The translations under genes and the position numbers were made by a program. A stretch of DNA of 22,543 bases from Cryptobacteroides sp963543835 (GTDB lineage: Bacteria; Bacteroidota; Bacteroidia; Bacteroidales; UBA932): the NCBI GenBank assembly GCA_963543835.1, contig CAUUCY010000023.1, positions 1 to 22,543 on the forward strand. Direction: 5' to 3'. Numbering within the stretch: position 1 is the stretch's first letter; the number at the start of each line of letters is the position of its first letter. The notes under the pieces were generated by a model, which saw only the letters and a program-made list of their open reading frames with translations, had not been told where the DNA came from and searched no databases. Positions 14,180 through 22,543 of the stretch are shown piece after piece.

Positions 14180-15187
14180 TTATTTGCTTCCCATAGCCTG
14201 ACAGGCGGTAATCGCGATCATCTTGTAGATGTCATCCACAGAACAGCCGCGGCTAAGGTCGTTCACCGGACGCGCTATGCCCTGAAGTATAGGTCCTATT
14301 GCCTCTGCCCCTCCGAGACGCTCCACAAGTTTGTAGGATATGTTCCCGACCTCCAAAGACGGCAGGATAAGAACATTCGCCTTGCCGGCAATCTCCGAAC
14401 CCGGAGCTTTTCTTGCACCTATGCCCGGGACAAGAGCGGCATCTGCCTGGAGTTCTCCGTCTATCTTGAGTTCGGGCGCAAGCGCCTTTGCCTTTGCCAC
14501 TGCCTCCACAACCTTGTCTATGACCTCGTGTTTTGCAGAACCTTTGGTCGAGAAAGAAAGCATGGCAACACGGGGATCTGCAAAGCCTGCCACGCTCTTT
14601 GCCGTCTGTGCAGTGGAAACCGCTATCTGGGCAAGTTGGTCTGCATCAGGAACAGGAGTTACGGCGACGTCTCCCATCAGAAGGACACCCTCTTCACCAT
14701 ATTGTGTCGCTTTTGTTATCATAAGCATGGCGCCGCTTACGCAGGTGATACCAGGAGCGCACTTGATAATCTGAAGCGCAGGACGGAGTGTATCTCCCGT
14801 AGTGGACAGAGCACCGGAAATCTGCCCGTCGGCATCTCCGCTCTTGATTATAAGGCAGCCGAAATACAGAGGGTTCAACACCGTCTTTGCAGCGATTTCG
14901 GGAGTCATGCCCTTATTCTTGCGGAGTTCATATAGAAGATTTGCATATTCCTCTGTCTTTTCGCTCGTTGCGGGGTCGATGATTACCGCCTTTTCAATAT
15001 GTTCAAGACCCAATTTCGCTGCATAAGCGAGTATTTCCCCGCGATTGCCTATAAGTATGATTTCGGCGAGTCCGTCGGCAATTGCCCTGTCTGCCGCAGT
15101 AATGGTGCGCTCTTCGAGAGATTCGGGGAGAACAATGCGTTGCCTGTTCGATTTGGCACGCTCGATAATGCTATCTATTAGTGACAT
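14180..15187 (-). CDS. pta: Phosphate acetyltransferase
   Basis: A 335-residue short-form Pta (PTA_PTB family) that interconverts acetyl-CoA plus phosphate and acetyl phosphate plus CoA in the cytoplasm. With AckA it makes ATP and acetate. Typical blocks are RIVLPESLEERT near the start, KSGDADGQISGALSTTGDTLRPALQ in the middle, and PGSEIAGKANVLILPSLEVGNISYKL in the C-terminal half. There is no N-terminal DRTGG/AAA extension, as in the long enterobacterial form. I chose the ATG at 15187 (MSLIDSIIERA); extending to 15244 would overlap ackA. It lies 13 bases behind ackA in one operon. Confidence 0.96.
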   Translation of the reverse strand: MSLIDSIIERAKSNRQRIVLPESLEERTITAADRAIADGLAEIILIGNRGEILAYAAKLGLEHIEKAVIIDPATSEKTEEYANLLYELRKNKGMTPEIAAKTVLNPLYFGCLIIKSGDADGQISGALSTTGDTLRPALQIIKCAPGITCVSGAMLMITKATQYGEEGVLLMGDVAVTPVPDADQLAQIAVSTAQTAKSVAGFADPRVAMLSFSTKGSAKHEVIDKVVEAVAKAKALAPELKIDGELQADAALVPGIGARKAPGSEIAGKANVLILPSLEVGNISYKLVERLGGAEAIGPILQGIARPVNDLSRGCSVDDIYKMIAITACQAMGSK

Positions 15188-15200
15188 ATATACAAAAAAA

Positions 15201-16415
15201 TTATTCGTCCATATTCTGCACGAGATGCATAGTATCACGTGCAATTACAAGTTCCTCGTCAGTTGTGATCACGGCTATCTTTACTTTGCTATCCGGGGTA
15301 GAGAGCAGGGCATCCTCGCCGAAAGCTGAATTGGCTTCATAGTCGAATTTGATGCCGAGGTAGTTGAAATTCTCACATACGCGGCGGCGAAGACGGCTGT
15401 TGTGCTCGCCTATACCTGCGGTAAAGAAGATTGCATCCACCCCGTCCATTGCCGCTACATAAGAGCCTATGAGCTTAATCAGATCGTAGGTGAGTTTCTT
15501 GAGCACGAGTTTTGCGCGGGCATCCCCTTCATTCGCCGCCTTATCCATGTCGCGGGCGTCCGAACTTGTTCCGGAAAGTCCGAGGAAACCGGATTTCTTG
15601 TTCATTATTTCCGTCATCTGGTCCGGAGTCAGATTCTCCTTTTTCATAATGTAAGGAATAATGTTCGCATCTATGATGCCGCAACGCGTACCCATGATCA
15701 TACCCTCAAGCGGCGTGAAGCCCATGGAAGTGTCTATAACCTTCCCGTTGAGTATTGCGGTGACGGAACTGCCGTTGCCTATATGGCAGGTGATGATCTT
15801 GGATTTGTTGATGTCAAGCCCGCAGAAAGCCGCGCCCTTATGTGCAACGAACTGATGTGAGGTTCCGTGGGCTCCGTAGCGGCGCACATGGTATTTTGTG
15901 TAATACTCATAAGGCAGAGCATACATATAGGCATATTCAGGCATAGTCTGGTGGAATGCCGTGTCGAAAGTAACCACCTGAGGCACGGATGGCAGTACAT
16001 TCTGAATTGCGTGGATGCCAAGCAGATGTGCGGGATTGTGGAGCGGAGCGAAGTCGCAGCATATTTCTATCTTTTTGATCACATCATCGTTTACGAGAGC
16101 GCTACCCGAGAAAAAGTCCGCACCCTGCACAATGCGGTGTCCCACTGCCTCAATATCATCGAAAGAATTGAGAACTCCGTGACGGGCATCCACAAGAGAG
16201 TCGAGAACCAGCCTCATGCCTACTTTATGGTCAGGGACGGGAAGTTCCTGAACGAATTTGTCTTTTCCTACCGGAGTGTGGGTGATTATGCCCTCGGGAA
16301 GCCCGATTTTCTCGACGATGCCTTTTGCAAGCACGTCATAAATATCATCGTTCTTCATATCTATCAACTGATATTTGATTGAAGAACTGCCGCAATTGAT
16401 TACGAGAATGATCAT
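15201..16415 (-). CDS. ackA: Acetate kinase
   Basis: A 404-residue ASKHA-fold kinase that transfers phosphate from acetyl phosphate to ADP, the ATP-yielding last step of acetate fermentation. Residues matching the known catalytic set of the archaeal enzyme (N7, R91, H180, R241 there) are N7 in INCGSSSIK, R94 in GHRIVQGAD, H183 in GAHGTSHQFV and R244 in MGTRCG. The C-terminal Glu is present in TTDEELVIARDT. FTAGIGEHNSRLR is the family signature. It is first in the ackA-pta operon and has its own recognisable promoter. Confidence 0.97.
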   Translation of the reverse strand: MIILVINCGSSSIKYQLIDMKNDDIYDVLAKGIVEKIGLPEGIITHTPVGKDKFVQELPVPDHKVGMRLVLDSLVDARHGVLNSFDDIEAVGHRIVQGADFFSGSALVNDDVIKKIEICCDFAPLHNPAHLLGIHAIQNVLPSVPQVVTFDTAFHQTMPEYAYMYALPYEYYTKYHVRRYGAHGTSHQFVAHKGAAFCGLDINKSKIITCHIGNGSSVTAILNGKVIDTSMGFTPLEGMIMGTRCGIIDANIIPYIMKKENLTPDQMTEIMNKKSGFLGLSGTSSDARDMDKAANEGDARAKLVLKKLTYDLIKLIGSYVAAMDGVDAIFFTAGIGEHNSRLRRRVCENFNYLGIKFDYEANSAFGEDALLSTPDSKVKIAVITTDEELVIARDTMHLVQNMDE

Positions 16416-16450
16416 AAGTTATAGATAAAATTTAATTTTCAAAAACGATG

Positions 16451-16482
16451 CAAAATTACCAAATTATGTGTACTTTAGCAAA
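16451..16482 (-). promoter_or_regulatory. ackA-pta promoter
   Basis: On the minus strand TTTG (16482-16479), 20 bases, then TAATTTTG (16458-16451) gives a full Bacteroidota promoter, with a predicted leader of about 30 bases before the ackA ATG (16415). Confidence 0.65.
16471..16478 (+). promoter_or_regulatory. Possible weak comEC -7 box
   Basis: TACTTTAG differs from TAnnTTTG at one position and lies 21 bases before the comEC ATG. It overlaps the spacer of the divergent ackA promoter, so the two would compete. Confidence 0.3.
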
Positions 16483-16499
16483 CGAAAAGACCATTTGTG

Positions 16500-17546
16500 A
16501 TGGAAGAGGCGAAAGACATGGTTTACATTTCCCTGACTTTTATTACGGGTATAGCGGCAGGAGCTCTTTTCAAGGGCTTTCTCCCCGTAGCGTGCGCAAT
16601 CTCTTCCGTCCTTTCCGCCATCTTCGCATTGTTTGTTTTAAAGGGCAGGCATCCGTATGTCTCAGCAGCGTTTCTATTCTTCTCCCTCGGCGTGTTCTGC
16701 TCCTGCACAGAAGCCATCACCTATATAGCCCCGTCCGCAGGCCTTGTCGGTAATTTCGCCCTGGCATGCTGCGACAGGCTGAAAAGTTTTATCGATTCAA
16801 TCCCTTTCGTGAACAGGACTTCGGCCCCCATGCTCAAGGCTCTGCTTACGGGCGACAAATCCGGCATGCCCCCGGAGTTGATAAGGAATTTCCGCGTGGC
16901 GGGAGCTTCCCACATACTCGCGCTTTCCGGCATGCATCTCGGCGTCATATATTTGGTGCTTAGGAAAATACTCAGCCCCATAGGCAATTCTATTCACGCG
17001 AAGCGTATAAAATGGGCGTTGTCTGTCACGCTCGCAGGCTTTTACACTCTCATGACAGGAGCCGGCGCGTCCCTCGTGCGCGCCCTGCTTTTCATTGTGC
17101 TGAGCGAGACCGCCATACTCCTGCACCGTAAACGCGAGCCGGTGCGCATACTCTTCGCTGCGCTGACAATACAAGTTGCCGTAAGTCCTTCGGTGCTGTA
17201 TTCGGCAGGCTTCCAGCTTTCCTATCTTGCTATCTGCGGAATAGTGTTTCTGATGCCCATAATTGTAGGTCCCTACAAGAATTTCAAGCTTGGGAAGATA
17301 ATGGCGATGTCAATCGCCTGCCAGATGACCACTGCGCCTCTGACCTGGCTCTATTTTCACTCTTTCCCTCTTTATTTTCTGCTTACAAATCTGATCGCGA
17401 TGCCCATATCCACGGGGATAATGATTATTTCACTGCCCACTATAGCGCTAAGCGCGCTTGGCATCTGCCCTGCGCTGCTGGTGAAAGTGACGGATTATGC
17501 AGTTAGCGCACTCTCTTTTTCTCTCGAGGTAATAGCTGGGATGTAG
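16500..17546 (+). CDS. comEC: Short ComEC/Rec2 competence-pore protein
   Basis: A 348-residue membrane protein with the ComEC 'Competence' domain, the channel through which single-stranded DNA enters the cytoplasm during transformation. The signature ALLTGDKSGMPPELIRNFR followed by GASHILALSGMHLGVIY lies at about 118-153, then MTGAGASLVRALLF and SPSVLYSAGFQLSYLAICGI, with about eight membrane helices. Full ComEC proteins are about 650-800 residues, with an N-terminal OB-like domain (DUF4131) and a C-terminal metallo-beta-lactamase domain; both are missing here, and no such gene follows. The ATG at 16500 directly follows an in-frame GTG at 16497; ATG at 16518 is also possible. Whether it still moves DNA is unknown. 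Confidence 0.85.
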   Translation: MEEAKDMVYISLTFITGIAAGALFKGFLPVACAISSVLSAIFALFVLKGRHPYVSAAFLFFSLGVFCSCTEAITYIAPSAGLVGNFALACCDRLKSFIDSIPFVNRTSAPMLKALLTGDKSGMPPELIRNFRVAGASHILALSGMHLGVIYLVLRKILSPIGNSIHAKRIKWALSVTLAGFYTLMTGAGASLVRALLFIVLSETAILLHRKREPVRILFAALTIQVAVSPSVLYSAGFQLSYLAICGIVFLMPIIVGPYKNFKLGKIMAMSIACQMTTAPLTWLYFHSFPLYFLLTNLIAMPISTGIMIISLPTIALSALGICPALLVKVTDYAVSALSFSLEVIAGM

Positions 17547-17548
17547 GA

Positions 17549-18520
17549 TTATTCTCCGAAGGCTTTGGAACGCCACAGATGCATATTTCCCTCGGAATCA
17601 TTGTAAATCGCAAGCGCCTCAAGATCCCCGCGGCTTTCGATAAACTTTTTCGTCTCTTCAAGACCTATTACCATACAGTAGGTAGCGTAGGCATCGGCAC
17701 TTGTCGCATCCGGGGCTATAACGGTAACGCTCAAAAGATTGTGTTCCACAGGATAACCCGTGCGGGGGTCTATGGTGTGCGCGTATTTCCTGCCGTCACG
17801 CGTGTAGAATTTGCGATAATTCCCGCTTGTGACAATCCCGTGAGGAGCTCCGTCAGAGTGCCAGTAGGCAGAAAGAGAAGCGCCCGGAGTGTCGTTGCCG
17901 TCGAAAGGGGTATCAATACCTATCGCCCAGGCTTTTCTCCGGGAGTTGAGCCCGCTGCAATATATCTCACCTATATCTACAAGCATATCCTCCACTCCTG
18001 CCTTGTGCAGATAGGAGGCGACAAGGTCACAAGTATAGCCCTGGGCAAAGGCGTTATAGTTCAGACGCGTGGAGTCGCAGCTTGCGAGCGCGGCTTTCAC
18101 CCGGGAGTCATCGGGATACTGCGAGGGTTCGTCAAAATTGAAGCCCCAAAGGGCAAATACGGGGGCTGCTTTGAAGTCAAGTGCACCGCCCGTTTCCTCT
18201 TCAAGACGAAGCCCAAGGGCATATACATCCTTGAAGAGCTGATTCTTCGCAGGATTCTCCCCTCGGTTATAACGACTGAGAATAGAAGCTTTGTTATACC
18301 CGGAAAGAGTCGTATCTACCAATGTAAGTATGGAGTCTATGCCGTTTTTCAATTCGCGGACCGGCTTGGAGGCTGTCTTCACATTGAAAGTGACGGAATA
18401 CACCCCTCCCTGTGCATATCCGCTTATGCGTACATATCTGTCCCGCGGGACGCAGGAGGAAATGATGAGCGCTGCAATGAAGATTATGCTGCAGAAAGAA
18501 TATTTTTCTCTTTTGCCCAT
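17549..18520 (-). CDS. apbE: FAD:protein FMN transferase (ApbE) lipoprotein
   Basis: A 323-residue ApbE-family enzyme that attaches FMN from FAD to a Thr/Ser of target proteins outside the inner membrane, in Bacteroidota typically NQR and RNF subunits. The signal peptide ends in a lipobox with Cys23 (IISSC). Family motifs in order are SGYNKASILSRYNRG, ALDFKAAPVFALWGF, NAFAQGYTCDLVASYL, VDIGEIYCSG, VTSGNYRKFY, HTIDPRTGYPV and the metal-binding TSADAYATYCMVIG. The loop VDIGEI has one Gly where many ApbE proteins have two (GGE/GGN). The ATG at 18520 overlaps the previous stop as TAATG. No NQR/RNF genes are in the window. Confidence 0.92.
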   Translation of the reverse strand: MGKREKYSFCSIIFIAALIISSCVPRDRYVRISGYAQGGVYSVTFNVKTASKPVRELKNGIDSILTLVDTTLSGYNKASILSRYNRGENPAKNQLFKDVYALGLRLEEETGGALDFKAAPVFALWGFNFDEPSQYPDDSRVKAALASCDSTRLNYNAFAQGYTCDLVASYLHKAGVEDMLVDIGEIYCSGLNSRRKAWAIGIDTPFDGNDTPGASLSAYWHSDGAPHGIVTSGNYRKFYTRDGRKYAHTIDPRTGYPVEHNLLSVTVIAPDATSADAYATYCMVIGLEETKKFIESRGDLEALAIYNDSEGNMHLWRSKAFGE

Positions 18521-19560
18521 TATTTTTTGACACAACGCACGCTGGCTCCGAAGCTCTTGCGGTCGTGTGTACTTATAAGTATGTCCGGGCTCTTGAGATA
18601 GAGTATGCGCGCGTAGGCTGTATTTGCATCTTTTGCATCTGCTGTCCAGAAAGCGGCGTATGAGTTGGAACCTTCAAATACGGACGCTGTCTCGCCTATG
18701 GTTGCGTAGCCCATCGGGAGTGCGCAGAACGGGGAATTATCGACGGTACGCACTTCACGCACAAATTCCCAAAATCTTATCTTATTGAAGTATGTAAGGG
18801 ACATGAGGTTGCCCGCAACTCCCGGCAACACATCGTGCTCTTTGAAATCCGTTCCCGGCTTGAAAGATTTTGCAAGTTCAACCCAGTCTTTATCGGTAGG
18901 GAGTCTCCAGCCTTCGGGACACATGGTAAGCGCCTCTTCATAATTGTAGAAAAGTCCGAAAGCGACGTCTGCCTGGTGGCAGTTCATAAACGGCACTCCT
19001 GCTTTGGAATATGAAAGATTATTGCGCAGCCAATAAGTGTCTCCGAATTTTGCGGCATAGTACTTTTTATTGTCGCGGGTATCGACTACAAATATATCAT
19101 CGGCGGCAGGGCCGGGACCTTCGATGCTCTCGGAAGGAAAATTCTTGCACCCCACCACTATAGGGCGCGCAGAAGCAGTGGAAGAATAATATCCTTTCGC
19201 AAAAGCAGTACACGAAACGGTGATTTGAGTAAGAGTATCTGGAATTACAAATGTATACGTGCCGTCACCCTCCTTGTCTTCAAACTTTGTAGTATCCGCC
19301 TTCTGCTTTGACGGAGATATTTTCCAATAATAACCGAAGTTTCCGCCGTCCTTACGCTTTATCCCCTTTGGCGTAATGGAAAATTTCTCTCCAGGGGAGA
19401 CATACAGGGGAAGTTCAAACTTAATACTGCCACTGAAGTATTGTGAGTTATCTTTACTATCTCCTTTTTTCTTACAGGAAACCGAGCTCAAGACCATAGA
19501 GGTCAAGCCGGCAATAATTATGATTTTACTGAGTCTCATTCTTGTTTTTTTCAAATTCAT
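18520..19560 (-). CDS. FISUMP-domain lipoprotein
   Basis: A 346-residue exported protein. The signal peptide ends in a lipobox (VLSSVSC) followed by KKK, and its body has two parts. Residues about 40-150 look like a beta-rich Ig/PKD-type domain (SPGEKFSITPKG, YTFVIPDTLTQITVSCTAFAKGYY). The rest is the FISUMP domain (Fibrobacter succinogenes major paralogous domain), with YYAAKFGDTYWLRNNLSY, MCPEGWRLPTDKDWVEL and the closing SFGASVRCVKK. Such proteins are surface or periplasmic and their role is unknown. The ATG at 19560 gives MNLKKTRMRLSK; an ATG at 19539 would give a shorter signal. An upstream TTG at 19587 is unlikely. Its stop overlaps the apbE start, so the two are translationally coupled. 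Confidence 0.87.
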   Translation of the reverse strand: MNLKKTRMRLSKIIIIAGLTSMVLSSVSCKKKGDSKDNSQYFSGSIKFELPLYVSPGEKFSITPKGIKRKDGGNFGYYWKISPSKQKADTTKFEDKEGDGTYTFVIPDTLTQITVSCTAFAKGYYSSTASARPIVVGCKNFPSESIEGPGPAADDIFVVDTRDNKKYYAAKFGDTYWLRNNLSYSKAGVPFMNCHQADVAFGLFYNYEEALTMCPEGWRLPTDKDWVELAKSFKPGTDFKEHDVLPGVAGNLMSLTYFNKIRFWEFVREVRTVDNSPFCALPMGYATIGETASVFEGSNSYAAFWTADAKDANTAYARILYLKSPDILISTHDRKSFGASVRCVKK

Positions 19561-19606
19561 CGGCAAAAACCCTGCCGAAATATTCAAGGAAAGTCAAAGC
19601 ATTGTT

Positions 19607-21763
19607 TTAAATGGCGCTGCAGGAATGGCAGGCAAGGAAATAATATGCGCAGATTGCGACAAAAAGCAGTAGCACAATCCCTATAAACCAGGCCGTGCGG
19701 GAGCGTGCGGTCCTTCTTTTAATCGCTTCCGGATCGACTAAATCGAGTCTCGGAAGTTTTGCAATCTCTGTGAGAGTCGCACCGAAACGTATATTGACCA
19801 GCGACCTGGCATTTACCGCCCAGCCGTTGGCATTGAGCACGGGAGCAAGATTTCTGCGACGTAGTTTTCCCCATGCAAGGAAGCAGCTCGGACCCGAGAT
19901 AAGCAAGATTATGCCTGCAATCACGAGTATCAACTGCCACCAAAGGAGGGCAACTATACCCTTTCCGAGAGAAACGAGAGCGCTGCCGATAAATCCGAAA
20001 GCCATACCTATGGCAGCGAAAACACCTGCAAATTTCGCTATGTCAAAAGCCTGTTTTTTGCTATCACCCGTCTTGTCCGCAGGGTCTGTAATTTTGACTT
20101 CGGAAGTTTTTGACTGGGCATCCGAAAGGACTTGCGACTCCTTGTCCGATGCAAATTTGTTTATGGTGTCGGAAACCCAGTCGGCGAATTTGCGGTAAGG
20201 AGACCAGAATGCCTGACGCACGCTGATAGGGTTGTCTATGACTTTTATTACCGTGGCATCGTAATCCACACCGTCACGATCATAGAACAGGGCATTTTTG
20301 CCCACTCTTATATCATTCACATCGCCGTCCGTCATTGCCGCAACTATGGTCATTTTCCTGCCGGTATATCGGGAAACGCAGTCGCAGTACATAAGGAACA
20401 TTCCGCTCAGACCTGCCATGTCTCCATGTTTTCCCATATCGGAAACTCTTATGCAAAGTTCGCATGAACGTTGGTCTATAAACAGGACTCCCGCCTGGAA
20501 AACAGCCTTTCGGTCCGTCTTCCTGTCATAAAAATCGGCAAAGGTCACGTAATTTTTAAGGAAACGATAGAAATGGCAGTAAAGATGCATAAAGTCATTG
20601 ACAGCATCGATAGAGCCGGCTTCTTCCTCAAGAGCCTTGTCCCGGGCAACGAGTTCGAGAAGCTCGTCTTTCAGATTGGCTTTCAGTATTGCCCTGACCT
20701 CATCTGTCCCGAGAGTTTCCACTTCAACACCCTTCTTACCCGCCTGCCATGCCCTGTAGGCATCAAATTTTGATAGTATCCTTGTCCACTCAGATTCTTT
20801 CAAAGCCTTTTCCGACTCGGAATAAATATCCGGAACAAGAGTTTTCAATTTGTCGAAAGCCGGCTGCCATGCGGGATTTATCCCATCGAGAGGGAGTTCC
20901 TGGGAGTCGGAGATTCTCGCAAGAGGATATGAAGAAATTTCTTCTGTGCAAAAAGTAAGATTATTCGCGCTTATAGCGCTTATGCGCTCCACCGACACGT
21001 CGAGTGCCGAAACGGCATCAGCATCGAATTTAACGAGTTTGCAGCGAAGGAAATAGTCTGCCATTTTATCTTTCAGGGAATCCGCTAACTCAAGTGCGGC
21101 AGCGGTGTTTTCTCCGTAAGGAAAGATTTGAGAAGCATTTTTCTCGGACTCCGACACCCAGGCATCATAATCGGCGCAAGCCGTATAGAATTTCTCGATA
21201 AGCTCCGCAGTAATACCGGGCTCGCCCGAACGGTCAGGTACCGATGCTGTCTTGTCCGCTATTTTGGAAATGGTTGCAGCCTGAGCTTCGTTATCCGCAG
21301 ATGCAGCAGTGATGACTCCGTCCCCGTTGAAGCGCGTTTTGGAAAAAATGGCAACGCTGTCAGAAGCATCGGCAAGGGAAATACTGTCTTTTTCAAGTCC
21401 GAGATTGGCAAGAATCTGACGTGCAGATTTATATAGCTTCACTCCCCTCTCATCTTTTTGGTTGATCGCTCCGAGAGGGAGCACATCCGTTTCCTTGACG
21501 AGCAAGTCCTTGTCCGTAAGCACAGACGTAAGATAATTTGCTGCGGCAACAACTTCTCCCACACGTATGCTTCCGTCTTTATTGGAATCAAGAACGCTGA
21601 GAGTCCTCTCATCGAACTCCAGCCCTGTTACAGGGCAGCTCAGTACTGTCCAGACTTTTTGGTCGAGCTCTCCGAGATGGGCGATGTCTTCTCCTGTCTC
21701 TATACTGACTCTCGCCATTCCGCCCAAGTCCCTATATTTCCATTTATAAGAATTTGACGCCAT
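19607..21763 (-). CDS. EF-hand membrane protein of unknown function
   Basis: A 718-residue protein with one canonical EF-hand calcium loop at 59-70 (DSNKDGSIRVGE; acidic or polar residues at positions 1, 3, 5 and 12, Gly at 6, Ile at 8). A second, degenerate loop is at about 144-155 (N146, D148, G149, I151, but R at position 1 and S at 12). A long, mostly helical acidic middle (about 170-560) contains SCELCIRVSD and DCVSRYTGRKMTIVAA blocks that I cannot name. Near the C-terminus are three membrane segments (577-599, 603-630, 691-711), with basic stretches at 632-638 and 683-690. There is no signal peptide, so the large N-terminal part is predicted to be cytoplasmic and the protein a tail-anchored type. 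The ATG at 21763 is 4 bases after the Nif3-gene stop. Confidence 0.8.
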   Translation of the reverse strand: MASNSYKWKYRDLGGMARVSIETGEDIAHLGELDQKVWTVLSCPVTGLEFDERTLSVLDSNKDGSIRVGEVVAAANYLTSVLTDKDLLVKETDVLPLGAINQKDERGVKLYKSARQILANLGLEKDSISLADASDSVAIFSKTRFNGDGVITAASADNEAQAATISKIADKTASVPDRSGEPGITAELIEKFYTACADYDAWVSESEKNASQIFPYGENTAAALELADSLKDKMADYFLRCKLVKFDADAVSALDVSVERISAISANNLTFCTEEISSYPLARISDSQELPLDGINPAWQPAFDKLKTLVPDIYSESEKALKESEWTRILSKFDAYRAWQAGKKGVEVETLGTDEVRAILKANLKDELLELVARDKALEEEAGSIDAVNDFMHLYCHFYRFLKNYVTFADFYDRKTDRKAVFQAGVLFIDQRSCELCIRVSDMGKHGDMAGLSGMFLMYCDCVSRYTGRKMTIVAAMTDGDVNDIRVGKNALFYDRDGVDYDATVIKVIDNPISVRQAFWSPYRKFADWVSDTINKFASDKESQVLSDAQSKTSEVKITDPADKTGDSKKQAFDIAKFAGVFAAIGMAFGFIGSALVSLGKGIVALLWWQLILVIAGIILLISGPSCFLAWGKLRRRNLAPVLNANGWAVNARSLVNIRFGATLTEIAKLPRLDLVDPEAIKRRTARSRTAWFIGIVLLLFVAICAYYFLACHSCSAI

Positions 21764-21767
21764 AAGA

Positions 21768-22543
21768 CTACAGATATGTTATTGGATTTGTATTTATTTC
21801 AGTCTTTACTATTTTAAGACTACTGAATGAACGGCTCAGGCGCTCTGCAAGCAGCTCTATAGTATATTGTTCGCTTTCATAATGCCCTGCCGCGACTGCA
21901 ACTATGCCTTTGGCATCAAAAAAATGATGATAGGAAATTTCCCCGGTAAGGAAAACATCCGCCCCTTTGTCTATGGCATTATGCAAAAGGAAAGAACCAG
22001 AACCTCCGCACACCGCCACCTTGCTCACTTTCATCCCTCGCAGAGGGGAATGTTGCAAAACTTTCGAGCGGAAGATATTTTTGACTCTAAGGAGAAATCC
22101 TTCCTCGGTTTCGGATGCAGGAAGATTTCCCACAAGCCCGGAGCCCGAATTTGCATCTTGGGGGTCAAGCCACTCCAAGTCTCTCAAGTCCAGTTTCTCC
22201 GCAATCTTGAAATTCACCCCGCCTTTGGCGTTGTCAAGATTGGTATGCGCGGCATATATGCCTATACCTTTTTGAATTGCCTTTATGGCGCAGTTCTGCT
22301 GGTAACTTGCACCTATCAGTTTTGTAAAAGGCTTGAATATCAACGGGTGGTGGGAAATAATCAGATTACAGCCCTTTGCCTGCGCCTCGTCGATTATCGC
22401 TTCCGTAACATCGAGGCATACAAGCACTCCTTTCGCATCCGACTCGCCGAAATTGCCGCCCGGAGCGACCTGCCAGGCCGTATTGTCGTAATCCTCCTGC
22501 AAGCTTGGGGGTGCAAGCTCTTCAATATTTTCTATTATTTCCC
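21768..22543 (-). CDS. Nif3-like (GTP cyclohydrolase I type 2/NIF3) dinuclear metal protein, 5' end cut by the window
   Basis: The frame stays open to the right edge. The codons before the in-frame TTG at 22502 read EIIENIEELAPPS, then LQEDYDN, which is the normal Nif3 N-terminus, so the gene continues a few codons beyond the window. Metal-ligand motifs are ISHHPLIF, AAHTNLDNAKGGVN and the C-terminal GHYESEQYTIELL. The family forms a hexameric toroid with a two-metal site; its biochemical role is unsettled, despite the 'GTP cyclohydrolase I type 2' name. At about 260 residues it is the compact form, without the PII-like insert that makes many homologues about 365 residues. It is the most upstream visible gene of the operon running to apbE. 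Confidence 0.92.
   Translation of the reverse strand, partial: EIIENIEELAPPSLQEDYDNTAWQVAPGGNFGESDAKGVLVCLDVTEAIIDEAQAKGCNLIISHHPLIFKPFTKLIGASYQQNCAIKAIQKGIGIYAAHTNLDNAKGGVNFKIAEKLDLRDLEWLDPQDANSGSGLVGNLPASETEEGFLLRVKNIFRSKVLQHSPLRGMKVSKVAVCGGSGSFLLHNAIDKGADVFLTGEISYHHFFDAKGIVAVAAGHYESEQYTIELLAERLSRSFSSLKIVKTEINTNPITYL

Noticed and set aside
17549..18520. ApbE inactivated by the single Gly in VDIGEI
   Set aside because: All other substrate and metal motifs are intact, so a one-residue loop difference is not enough to call it non-functional.
17579..18601. Plus-strand open frame opposite apbE (340 codons)
   Set aside because: apbE carries all family motifs on the other strand, and this frame has none.

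Overview
The window looks like a chromosomal segment of an uncultured member of the Bacteroidales (phylum Bacteroidota). The evidence is the phylum's own families (a DUF4293 protein, a DUF3822-like protein next to rsmD, a membrane-bound LytTR regulator, FISUMP and FKBP lipoproteins) and promoters that repeatedly show the Bacteroidota -7 box TAnnTTTG instead of a sigma-70 -10 box. There are no rRNA or tRNA genes, no CRISPR array, no transposase and no phage genes. Genus cannot be assigned from the sequence alone.

Layout from left to right. 1-1636: fabF on the minus strand with a small overlapping membrane protein behind it, and a mirror-image divergent promoter shared with a membrane-bound LytTR regulator. 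1637-3399: the LytTR gene, then a convergent uridine-phosphorylase-like gene whose stop codon overlaps the LytTR stop. 3488-4727: a DUF4293 membrane protein, convergent with mazG. 4734-6035: an acetyl-CoA hydrolase/CoA-transferase, 6 bases upstream of mazG and on the same strand. 6083-7050: an AT-rich accessory insert with an Abi_2 (AbiF/AbiD-type) HEPN gene and, directly in front of it, a short RNA gene with its own promoter and terminator. 7247-8341: prfA. 8349-12364: a minus-strand operon of nrnA, two FKBP lipoproteins and a MATE transporter. 12470-14159: a plus-strand operon of an unknown anchored protein, a short DUF3822-like protein and rsmD. 14180-16415: ackA-pta. 16500-17546: a short ComEC core. 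17549-22543: a minus-strand operon of a Nif3-family gene (cut by the window edge), an EF-hand membrane protein, a FISUMP lipoprotein and an ApbE lipoprotein.

Most genes are housekeeping: fatty-acid elongation, acetate/acetyl-CoA metabolism (ackA, pta and the CoA hydrolase), nucleotide hygiene (mazG, nrnA, the nucleoside phosphorylase), translation termination and rRNA methylation. Genes are packed tightly, with TAATG overlaps and gaps of 2-15 bases.

The most interesting element is the abiF locus at 6083-7086. A well-formed Bacteroidota promoter (TTTG-N19-TATCTTTG) reads into a ~50-nt RNA with a GC stem, a possible pseudoknot and a U6 terminator. The RNA ends about 12 bases before the ATG of a protein carrying the HEPN RNase motif RNSCCH. 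This arrangement fits an RNA-antitoxin/HEPN-toxin module of the AbiF type, a family recently proposed as related to the ancestry of Cas13. The arrangement is visible in the sequence; its function is inferred.
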